From assembly GCA_030625905.1 (NCBI GenBank), contig DAOUQA010000137.1:1-5697 (forward strand): DNA of 5,697 bases, read 5' to 3'. The stretch's first letter is position 1. The number at the start of each line of letters is the position of its first letter. A model generated the notes under the pieces. That model searched no databases, was not told the origin of the DNA, and was given only the letters and a program-made list of their open reading frames with translations. Source of the DNA: Kiritimatiellales bacterium (GTDB lineage Bacteria; Verrucomicrobiota; Kiritimatiellia; Kiritimatiellales; Pontiellaceae). The position numbers and the translations under genes were made by a program. Shown here piece by piece: positions 1 to 5,202 of this stretch.

Positions 1-411
1 CTCAATGTGGTTGCCCACTTCGATGCCCTCAAGCCCACTGTCCAATGTCTTTCCGAGGCGGGCATTGAGGTCAGCATGTTTGTCGATGCCGATGAAACAA
101 TACTTGATGCCTGCAAGGATCTGGGCGCGCCCGTGGTCGAGCTGCATACCGGCACCTATTGCGATGCCGAACCCAACGACCGTGCAGTGCATATGGAACA
201 GCTTATCCGTGCGGCGGACTATGCCTGTTCGCTCGGCCTCAAGGTCAACGCCGGCCATGGCATCAATCTCGAAAACCTTGGGGGCATCCTCTGCATCCCG
301 CACCTCGATACGCTCAACATTGGCCATAGCATTATTTGCCGCTCTGTTTTCCATGGGCTGGAAAATGCCGTCAAGGAAATGCTCGAAGCCATGAAGGAGT
401 ATGATGGATGA
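1..411 (+). CDS. pdxJ: Pyridoxine 5'-phosphate synthase, C-terminal half (5' end outside window)
   Basis: PdxJ condenses 3-amino-2-oxopropyl phosphate with 1-deoxy-D-xylulose 5-phosphate to make pyridoxine 5'-phosphate, the ring-closing step of the DXP-dependent vitamin B6 pathway, in the cytosol. The open frame enters at base 1 and ends with TGA at 409-411, giving 136 visible residues of a protein usually about 240 long. Family landmarks seen in order are VSMFVDAD-like sheet sequence (fragment residues 24-31, read EVSMFVDAD), VELHTGTY (46-53, holding the conserved Glu of the TIM-barrel active site), LKVNAGHGIN (with the substrate-binding His of the GHG loop) and LNIGHSIICRSVFHGLENAV, the phosphate-binding and C-terminal helix region. 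No damage is visible. The co-directional nnr gene follows after 67 bases, and pdxJ is often next to acpS and nnr in other bacteria. Here acpS is absent between them. The GTG at 7 is internal, not a start. Confidence 0.95.
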   Translation, partial: LNVVAHFDALKPTVQCLSEAGIEVSMFVDADETILDACKDLGAPVVELHTGTYCDAEPNDRAVHMEQLIRAADYACSLGLKVNAGHGINLENLGGILCIPHLDTLNIGHSIICRSVFHGLENAVKEMLEAMKEYDG

Positions 412-420
412 CGAGTGATC

Positions 421-469
421 CGTGAGGCGTGATTAAAATCGGTTCACGACTCACTCATCACGCATCACG
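421..469. repeat. Imperfect palindrome in the pdxJ-nnr gap
   Basis: The arms CGTGAGGCGTGAT (421-433) and ATCACGCATCACG (457-469) pair at 12 of 13 positions, with one G-A mismatch, around a 23-base loop. The loop itself holds related words (TTCACGACTCACTC), and GAGTGA (413-418) can pair with TCACTC (451-456) in an alternative fold. No T-run follows, so it is not a standard intrinsic terminator. The right arm ends ten bases before the nnr ATG and occupies the place where a Shine-Dalgarno sequence would be. A word identical to the left arm recurs at 1987-1999. Confidence 0.75.
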
Positions 470-478
470 TTGATCACC

Positions 479-1966
479 ATGAAAATTGTTACTGCCAGCC
501 AAATGCAGGAATTGGATCGCCGCACGATGGCCTCCGGCATTCCCGGCGAAGAACTGATGCAAAGCGCCGGCGAAGGGTTGGCCGAGGCCATCCGACGCCT
601 TGCCTCCAACCATCAACTGGTCGATTCCCCCGTGCTCTTTGTTGCCGGGTGCGGCAACAACGGCGGTGATGCGTTTGTTGCCGCCCGTTGCCTTCACGAG
701 GATGGTTGGCCGGTTGAATGCTGGCTCGCCGGTTCTGAAGATAGGCTCAAGGGCGATGCACTGGCTTGGTTCAAGAAAATGAAAAAGGCCGATGTGCCTT
801 TCCTTGCGCAAGAGGACTCCGAGCAGTGGAAACATGCCACCGAATGCGGTACCGATGCCGAGATTATCGTCGACGGCCTGCTCGGCACCGGGGCGTCCGG
901 CGAGCCGCGCGGCATTGTTGCCGATGCCATCCAATTTATCGATAACCAGACGGGCAGCGCGCTCATCGTCGCCATCGACGTTCCGTCCGCCATGGCGGTG
1001 CACGCGGATCTAACCGTCACGATGGGGCTTCCAAAGAGTGGAAGCGTGCAGCCCGAAAACATTGACTTTGTCGGCAATCTTGAAGTGATCGACATCGGCA
1101 TTCCCTCCGAGTTCATCGAAGAGGCCGAAGGCGACCCCGATCTGGAATTCATCCATCCATCCGACCTTGCGCCGCTCTTCCCGCGCCGTCCGCGCGACGC
1201 GCACAAAGGGGGGTTCGGTCATGTACTCTGCATCGGTGGTTCCAAGGGGTTCAGCGGAGCCATCGCCATGGCGGGCCGTTCCGCCGCCCGTTCCGGGGCT
1301 GGGCTGGTTTCTGCATTCGTTCCCGATGCCATCCATTCTCTGGTTGCCTTGGCGGTTCCCGAGGTGATGGTTCATTCGAGCATGCCGGACGGTAAATGGA
1401 CGGCTGTCATGGCCGGCCCAGGCATGGGGCGCTCGGCCGCCACGCGCGAGCAGGTGCTCCAGTTATTGGAAACCTCGGCCGTTCCGCTTATCCTCGATGC
1501 CGATGCCATCACGATGCTGGCCGGTCGTATCGAAGCCATTTCCGCTGCAAAGTGTCCCGTTGTCCTGACGCCGCATCCCGGTGAGTTTGCGGCCTTGTTC
1601 GGGCTGAAGGTGGAGGATGTGCAGGAAGACCGCTTCGGCATGGCCAAGATGGCGGCCGACCGGCTTGGCGCAACCATCGTGCTGAAAGGCGCTGGCACGG
1701 TGGTCGCCGCACCCGGAGTTCCAATGGCTGTAAACCTGACCGGAAATCCCGGCATGGCCTCCGGTGGATCGGGGGATGTCTTGGCGGGAATCATTGCCGG
1801 CTTCGCGGGGCAGGGGATTCCATCCTTCGAGGCAGCCTGTGCCGCCGTCTGGCTGCATGGCCGCGCGGGCGACCTCGCCGCTGCCGAAAAATCGCAGGCT
1901 TCCCTCATTGCCCCCGACCTCATCGAAAAACTTCCCGAAGCCTTTCGGAATATTTCCTGCCGGTAA
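479..1966 (+). CDS. nnr: Bifunctional NAD(P)H-hydrate epimerase / ADP-dependent NAD(P)H-hydrate dehydratase
   Basis: This metabolite-repair enzyme interconverts the R and S forms of hydrated NAD(P)H (N-terminal YjeF_N domain) and dehydrates the S form using ADP (C-terminal ribokinase-like carbohydrate-kinase domain). The ATG at 479 gives 495 residues, the usual size of the bacterial fusion. An in-frame TTG at 470 would add three residues. No clear Shine-Dalgarno precedes either start. N-domain marks are CGNNGGDAFVAAR (about residues 58-70, nucleotide-loop motif) and VDGLLGTGASG (about 131-141). C-domain marks are HKGGFGHVLCIGGSKG (about 242-257), RSAARSGAGLV, MAGPGMG (about 311-317), LILDADAITML, TPHPGEF (about 364-370), IVLKGAGTVV and NPGMASGGSGDVLAGII (about 423-439), the last with the catalytic Asp. 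The dehydratase half looks intact. The epimerase half is odd: after IDVPS (about 166-170) the usual GLDADTG-type loop is missing and the sequence goes straight to AVHADLTVT. It follows pdxJ and converges with pfk. Confidence 0.95.
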   Translation: MKIVTASQMQELDRRTMASGIPGEELMQSAGEGLAEAIRRLASNHQLVDSPVLFVAGCGNNGGDAFVAARCLHEDGWPVECWLAGSEDRLKGDALAWFKKMKKADVPFLAQEDSEQWKHATECGTDAEIIVDGLLGTGASGEPRGIVADAIQFIDNQTGSALIVAIDVPSAMAVHADLTVTMGLPKSGSVQPENIDFVGNLEVIDIGIPSEFIEEAEGDPDLEFIHPSDLAPLFPRRPRDAHKGGFGHVLCIGGSKGFSGAIAMAGRSAARSGAGLVSAFVPDAIHSLVALAVPEVMVHSSMPDGKWTAVMAGPGMGRSAATREQVLQLLETSAVPLILDADAITMLAGRIEAISAAKCPVVLTPHPGEFAALFGLKVEDVQEDRFGMAKMAADRLGATIVLKGAGTVVAAPGVPMAVNLTGNPGMASGGSGDVLAGIIAGFAGQGIPSFEAACAAVWLHGRAGDLAAAEKSQASLIAPDLIEKLPEAFRNISCR

Positions 1967-1971
1967 GTGAA

Positions 1972-2000
1972 CGTGACTCGTGAAAAGTGAGGCGTGATTT
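1972..2000. repeat. Second copy of the GTGAGGCGTGATT repeat vocabulary
   Basis: The stretch after the nnr stop reads CGTGACTCGTGAAAAGTGAG-GCGTGATTT. Its 1987-1999 part, GTGAGGCGTGATT, is identical over 13 bases to 422-434. Its CTCGTGAA part resembles the reverse complement of the loop at 444-456. So both flanks of nnr carry related GTGA-rich repeat sequence. No hairpin with a T-run is evident here, so it is not annotated as a terminator. Confidence 0.55.
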
Positions 2001-2031
2001 CCTATTGACGGGTTCCGGCCACTTTAAAAAA

Positions 2032-2070
2032 TCAAGCCTCAAGCCTCAAGCCTCAAGCCTCAAGCCTCAA
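2032..2070. repeat. Tandem heptamer array (TCAAGCC x5)
   Basis: Five perfect head-to-tail copies of TCAAGCC (GGCTTGA on the minus strand) occupy 2032-2066, followed by a partial copy TCAA (2067-2070). The pfk stop codon (TGA on the minus strand, 2067-2069) is formed by this partial copy, so the array abuts the gene's 3' end. Because the period is 7 and each unit carries TGA, the array has stops in all three minus-strand frames. A run of six T on the minus strand (2026-2031) lies just beyond it, but no stem precedes it. Confidence 0.9.
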
Positions 2071-3362
2071 TTCACCATTTCCGCCGGCTGATGGGTGGCC
2101 TGTAGAACGGTTTGCCAGAACCAGCTTTGCGGGTCGATGGTCTTGCGCGCCCCGATCATTGGAATCGGCAGGTGTACGAGCCGGTCGTGGTGCAGGCCGA
2201 CGATCATGTTGGTCTTTCCGGCCATGGCGGCATGCACGGCGTTGCCGCCGAGGCGCAGGCAGTACATCGAATCGTTGGCGTTGGCGGGGCGGCTGCGGAT
2301 GTTGTAGCTCGGATCGAAATACTTGACGTTGATCTCCATTCCGTCTGCCTTGAAGGAATTGGTGATTTCCCTCTTCAGCAGGATTCCGATGTCGCTCAGC
2401 TTCTTGTTGCCCGACTTGTCCGCTCCAAGCAGGTCGTCGAATAGTCCCTGCCCGGCGCCTTCTGCGACCACGACCACGGCATGTTCCTTCTGGCGCAGGC
2501 GTTCCTTGAGTACGGAAAGGAATCCGTTTTCCCCGTGCAGATCGAACGGGACTTCCGGAACGAGGCAAAAGTTGACGTTGCTGTTGGCCAGCGCGGCGGA
2601 TGCGGCGATCCAGCCGGACTCGCGACCCATCAGGCGGACGAGACCGACCCCGTTGCGGTAGGCCTTGGCCTCGGAGTGGGCGTTGGTGATGATATCCCAC
2701 GTGGCCTCGACGGCGGTCTCGAAACCGAACGAGCGCTGGATTAGGCTAACGTCGTTATCGATGGTTTTCGGGATGCCGACTACGGCGATGGGCAGGTTGC
2801 GTTTCTTGACCCCTTCGACAATATCGCGCGCGCCGCGCTGGGTTCCGTCGCCGCCGATCGTGAAAAGAATATTCACGCCGTAGTGTACCAGCGTGTCGAT
2901 GATGTCTTCGGTGTCTTGCGCCCCGCGCGAAGATTTAAGAATCGTCCCGCCCTTTTCGTGGATCTCGTCGGTGTTGTCGGTCGTGAGCTCGATGGGGTAG
3001 TGGTAGTACTTGGCCACGAGGCCTTCGTAGCCATACTTGAAGCCGAGCACGCGCTTTACACCGTAGCTTTCGAGGCTGCAGAAGGTCAATGCGCGGATGA
3101 CGTCGTTCAACCCCGGACATAGCCCGCCGCAGGTCACGATGCCGACCGTGGTTTCCTTTGGGTTGAAGAAGAGCTTCTCGCGCGGTCCGCCCAGCTCGAA
3201 ATATTCGATATCGCCAATGTTTTCGAGTGTGGCTAGATCCTTGGTGCGGTCGTCGCAGGCGATGGCTTCGCCGTTGTAGAAGCGGGTAATCTGCCCCTTT
3301 AGCGGCGAGTCGATCGTGGGTTTGCCAAGGGTGTCGGTTTGGATGATTTTTGGGGTGCTCAT
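2067..3362 (-). CDS. pfkA: 6-phosphofructokinase, ATP-type, long plant-like class
   Basis: The enzyme phosphorylates fructose 6-phosphate to fructose 1,6-bisphosphate, the committed step of glycolysis, in the cytosol. The product has 431 residues, longer than the roughly 320-residue E. coli PfkA, with an N-terminal extension of about 70 residues before the first nucleotide-binding strand (TVGIVTCGGLCPGLNDVIR, 72-90). Visible motifs are GGDGTQRGA (170-178), PKTIDND (198-204, with Asp202 as the expected catalytic base), SFGFETAVE (211-219), MGRESGW (245-251, fructose 6-phosphate binding), PE (269-270), AEGAGQG (300-306) and YNIRSRPANAND (353-364). A Gly in GGDG, where PPi-dependent enzymes have Asp, points to ATP as donor. 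PKTIDND together with GGDGTQ is the pattern of plant ATP-PFKs and their bacterial relatives. The ATG at 3360-3362 is supported by AGGAG six bases upstream. It lies downstream of pheS on the same strand and converges with nnr. Confidence 0.94.
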   Translation of the reverse strand: MSTPKIIQTDTLGKPTIDSPLKGQITRFYNGEAIACDDRTKDLATLENIGDIEYFELGGPREKLFFNPKETTVGIVTCGGLCPGLNDVIRALTFCSLESYGVKRVLGFKYGYEGLVAKYYHYPIELTTDNTDEIHEKGGTILKSSRGAQDTEDIIDTLVHYGVNILFTIGGDGTQRGARDIVEGVKKRNLPIAVVGIPKTIDNDVSLIQRSFGFETAVEATWDIITNAHSEAKAYRNGVGLVRLMGRESGWIAASAALANSNVNFCLVPEVPFDLHGENGFLSVLKERLRQKEHAVVVVAEGAGQGLFDDLLGADKSGNKKLSDIGILLKREITNSFKADGMEINVKYFDPSYNIRSRPANANDSMYCLRLGGNAVHAAMAGKTNMIVGLHHDRLVHLPIPMIGARKTIDPQSWFWQTVLQATHQPAEMVN

Positions 3363-3368
3363 GCGTTG

Positions 3369-3373
3369 CTCCT
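3369..3373 (-). promoter_or_regulatory. Shine-Dalgarno site of pfk
   Basis: The minus strand reads AGGAG followed by six bases (CAACGC) and then the ATG. This fixes the pfk start. Confidence 0.8.
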
Positions 3374-3395
3374 GCTAAGAATACTTTTTCCGTTG

Positions 3396-3474
3396 AACCA
3401 CAAATAGACTCAGATGAACGCAGATAAGAAACATCTGCTTTCATCCGTGTCCATTTGCGTTCATCTGTGGTTCC
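3396..3474. repeat. Dispersed hairpin repeat, copy 1 (pheS-pfk gap)
   Basis: The outer arms AACCACA (3396-3402) and TGTGGTT (3466-3472) pair, and CAGATGAACGCA (3411-3422) pairs exactly with TGCGTTCATCTG (3456-3467). An inner GCAGAT (3420-3425) / ATCTGC (3433-3438) stem is an alternative. The segment 3431-3464 aligns with 4571-4605 at 29 of 35 columns. The element fills most of the 139-base gap between pheS and pfk and may affect read-through between them. It holds no ORF of its own. Confidence 0.85.
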
Positions 3475-3501
3475 TTTAAAATACGAGAGATTGTGAATCG
3501 T

Positions 3502-4515
3502 TTAAAACTGGGACAGAAACCGCATGTCGTTTTCGTACAGGTTCCGAATGTCATGGATGCCGTACAGAATCATGGTGATGCGTTCGATGCCCATGCCGAA
3601 GGCAAATCCAGTTACCTTCGAGTTGTCGTAGCCGACCGCCTCGAATACGTTGGGATCGACCATGCCTGCGCCGAGGATCTCGATCCATCCGCTGTTCTTG
3701 CATACTCGACAGCCCTTGCCGTTGCAGACGTGGCAGGTAAAGTCGACCTCTACGCTCGGTTCCGTGAACGGGAAAAAGTGCGGGCGGAAGCGGATATTCA
3801 CGTCCGACCCCATTAGCTCGCGGGCAAAATACGAAAGCGTGCCCTTCAGGTCGGCCAATGAAACATGCTCGTCCACATAAAGCCCCTCCACCTGATGGAA
3901 GTTGGCGCTGTGCGTGGCGTCCGGCGTATCGCGGCGGTAGCAGCGTCCTGGAGCGATAATGCGTACCGGTGGTTTGTGCTCCATCATGTAGCGCACCTGA
4001 ACCGGCGAGGTGTGGCAGCGCATCAAATCGCCATTTTCAAGGTAGAATGTGTCCTGCTCGTCGCGCGACGGATGGTCGGCCGGCGTGTTGAGCGCATCGA
4101 AGTTGTTCCAGACGGTCTCGATATCCGGGCCGTCGGCCACAGTGAATCCCAGAGTCTGGAAAATCTGCGTGATGCGATCGGTAATCTGCGTGATGGGGTG
4201 GCGCGTCCCCAGCCCCTGCCATTGTCCCGGCTGGGTCAGGTCGAATCCGGCTCCACTGTCCGCACCGCTTCCAGCAAACTCCGCCTGCTTCTGCTTGATC
4301 AGCTCCGTCAGCTCGTTCTTGAGTTCATTGACGGTCTTGCCGAACATGGGCTTTTCTTCGGGGGAAACATTTTTAAGCTCCTGCATCACCTTTGGCAAAA
4401 GCCCCTTGCGCGCCAGGTATTCAATGCGCACCTGCTCGATCGCCGCCGCATCCGTGGCCGCCTGCGCCTCGCCCAGTGCCTTCGCCTTTAGTTCGATCAA
4501 GTCCTGTAGGTTCAT
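3502..4515 (-). CDS. pheS: Phenylalanyl-tRNA synthetase alpha subunit
   Basis: PheS is the catalytic subunit of the alpha2-beta2 class II synthetase that charges tRNA-Phe with phenylalanine. From the ATG at 4513-4515 it has 337 residues, a normal length (E. coli 327). A GTG at 4548 would add 11 unfamiliar residues and is unlikely. Residues 1-85 are a Lys/Glu/Gln-rich helical region expected to form the tRNA-binding coiled coil. The core shows the WNNFDALNTPADHPSRD segment (136-152), the motif 2 region APGRCYRRDTPDATH (188-202) with HQVEGLYVD (207-215), FFPFTEPSVEVDF (247-259), and motif 3 GFAFGMGIERI (303-313). Ala305 matches the residue that sizes the phenylalanine pocket. A CxxC..CxxC set (Cys261, 264, 269, 272) may bind metal, as in many PheS proteins. 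The partner gene pheT, usually next to pheS, is not adjacent: pfk follows instead. Confidence 0.96.
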   Translation of the reverse strand: MNLQDLIELKAKALGEAQAATDAAAIEQVRIEYLARKGLLPKVMQELKNVSPEEKPMFGKTVNELKNELTELIKQKQAEFAGSGADSGAGFDLTQPGQWQGLGTRHPITQITDRITQIFQTLGFTVADGPDIETVWNNFDALNTPADHPSRDEQDTFYLENGDLMRCHTSPVQVRYMMEHKPPVRIIAPGRCYRRDTPDATHSANFHQVEGLYVDEHVSLADLKGTLSYFARELMGSDVNIRFRPHFFPFTEPSVEVDFTCHVCNGKGCRVCKNSGWIEILGAGMVDPNVFEAVGYDNSKVTGFAFGMGIERITMILYGIHDIRNLYENDMRFLSQF

Positions 4516-4523
4516 AACCTGTT

Positions 4524-4530
4524 CTTCCTT
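4524..4530 (-). promoter_or_regulatory. Probable Shine-Dalgarno site of pheS
   Basis: The minus strand reads AAGGAAG eight bases before the ATG at 4515. This supports that ATG over the upstream GTG at 4548. Confidence 0.6.
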
Positions 4531-4554
4531 TAAATCACTAATCGGCACTAATTA

Positions 4555-4639
4555 TCAGGGCCGCAGAGCAACATCTGTGTTTATCCGTGTACATCTGCGG
4601 TTCATGCTTTCCGTGTGGTCAGTGTATTCCGTGGTTCCT
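4555..4639. repeat. Dispersed hairpin repeat, copy 2 (upstream of pheS)
   Basis: CCGCAGA (4561-4567) pairs exactly with TCTGCGG (4594-4600). The core 4571-4605 (ACATCTGTGTTTATCCGTGT and onward) is a diverged copy of 3431-3464 in the same orientation. It continues with TTCCGTGTGGTCAGTGTATT and CCGTGGTTCCT, whose last nine bases (GTGGTTCCT) match the end of copy 1. It occupies the 5' flank of pheS. The rest of the pheS-to-ORF gap (4640-4765) is T-rich on the + strand and shows no gene or convincing promoter. Confidence 0.8.
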
Positions 4640-4769
4640 ATCTTCTACGAGGCTCCATCTTCCCGTGTCTGGGGAATATGGCAATTGCTTTTTTACTGTT
4701 TTTCAAAGGGTTAGTGGCTAGTGTAGCGCGTTTGTACCTTAAGCTAGGAAATGGATGGGTGTTAAATGA

Positions 4770-5021
4770 ATGCGGCGTATTTTTCGGGGAAGTTGGTGGA
4801 ATTGCTTGGGTTGTCGACGAGCGGGTTTTGCGGCTGGCTACCTGAAACATTTGAACCAAAAGCTTCAGCAGGAGGGGGGAACCTCTGACCTGTCGGTGGA
4901 ATTCAAACTATTAGGGCAGCGCGTGTGGATTAAATACTGTGAACGACATTTTTTGGAACTGCAAACGATGGTGAAGGAGAGTGAAGTGGATTCGTTTGTG
5001 GGGGACGTTGTAGATGACTAA
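4770..5021 (+). CDS. Small hypothetical protein, possibly frameshifted
   Basis: I do not recognise this family. The frame from ATG 4770 encodes 83 residues. Residues from about 25 on look protein-like, charged and probably helical (FKLLGQRVWIKYCERHFLEL, then an acidic tail ending DVVDD). Residues 1-24 are rich in Trp, Cys and Arg and look like an out-of-frame reading. The overlapping ATG at 4766 gives a 40-residue ORF ending at 4888 whose sequence (MNAAYFSGKLVELLGLSTSG...) looks more natural. The two frames could be joined by a +1 shift at the six-G run 4874-4879. The true gene may therefore be 4766-5021 with a frameshift, or start inside the 4770 frame. No strong ribosome site is seen. Its stop overlaps the next start by eight bases (ATGACTAA), suggesting it was co-transcribed with the BRO-N gene. 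Confidence 0.4.
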   Translation: MRRIFRGSWWNCLGCRRAGFAAGYLKHLNQKLQQEGGTSDLSVEFKLLGQRVWIKYCERHFLELQTMVKESEVDSFVGDVVDD

Positions 5022-5193
5022 TCCGGTTTTATTTGAGGAGTAGCAGGTTCTGCGCGTTTGGCACGATGAGGCGTGGTGGTTTGTGATTACGGATGTGGTG
5101 GCGGTTCTTACGGATTCGGTCGATCCGGTGCAGTATTTGAAGCGAATCCGTCAGCGTGATCCGCAGTTGAATGAAGTTTTCAAATATAGGTGA
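5014..5193 (+). pseudogene. BRO-N (phage antirepressor-type) domain remnant with in-frame TAG
   Basis: The frame from ATG 5014 reads MTNPVLFEE, then TAG (5041-5043), then QVLRVWHDEAWWFVITDVVA and on through VLTDSVDPVQYLKRIRQRDP to a TGA at 5191-5193. The segment after the stop matches the start of BRO-N domains found in prophage antirepressors and in proteins near restriction loci: a short strand, (I/L)RR-like residues, an aromatic WWF, a DVV helix, LTDS and a Y-K-R-RDP segment. In intact relatives the residue at the TAG is normally a sense codon such as Lys or Gln, so one substitution could explain it. The domain also stops about 49 residues after the TAG, far short of full-length proteins, so two lesions are present. 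A GGGGGA tract eight bases before the ATG could serve as ribosome site. No ATG lies between the TAG and the WWF segment for a restart. Confidence 0.7.
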
Positions 5194-5202
5194 GAATTAA
5201 TC

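Noticed and set aside
421..469. Intrinsic terminator after pdxJ
   Set aside because: There is a stem, but no T-run follows on the + strand and the arm runs almost into the nnr start.
458..1923. Long open frames opposite nnr (for example 458-1003, 694-1206, 1010-1375 and 1372-1923, minus strand)
   Set aside because: They lie antisense to a gene with clear family motifs throughout. Their products show no family resemblance and have the composition expected of shadows in GC-rich coding sequence.
2032..2070. CRISPR array
   Set aside because: The units are seven bases and contiguous with no spacers.
2053..2700. 215-codon minus-strand frame overlapping pfk
   Set aside because: It is a different frame of the same strand as the well-supported pfk, and its product is extremely Arg/Gln/Pro-rich, typical of an out-of-frame reading.
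3865..4714. Plus-strand frames of 208 and 221 codons opposite pheS
   Set aside because: Both are antisense to the conserved PheS core; the second simply runs on into the repeat upstream of pheS. No recognisable domain.
4516..4765. T-box, tRNA or Phe-rich leader peptide controlling pheS
   Set aside because: I found no run of Phe codons in a short ORF, no T-box-like conserved sequence and no tRNA cloverleaf; the region is mostly dispersed repeat.
4615..4845. 76-codon plus-strand frame in the repeat and T-rich gap
   Set aside because: It begins inside the dispersed repeat and overlaps two other frames, with no supporting motif or ribosome site.
5050..5052. Restart of the BRO-N gene at CTG after the GAGGAG at 5035-5040
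   Set aside because: The spacing is acceptable, but CTG is a rare start and the product would still be truncated, so the remnant is kept as a pseudogene.
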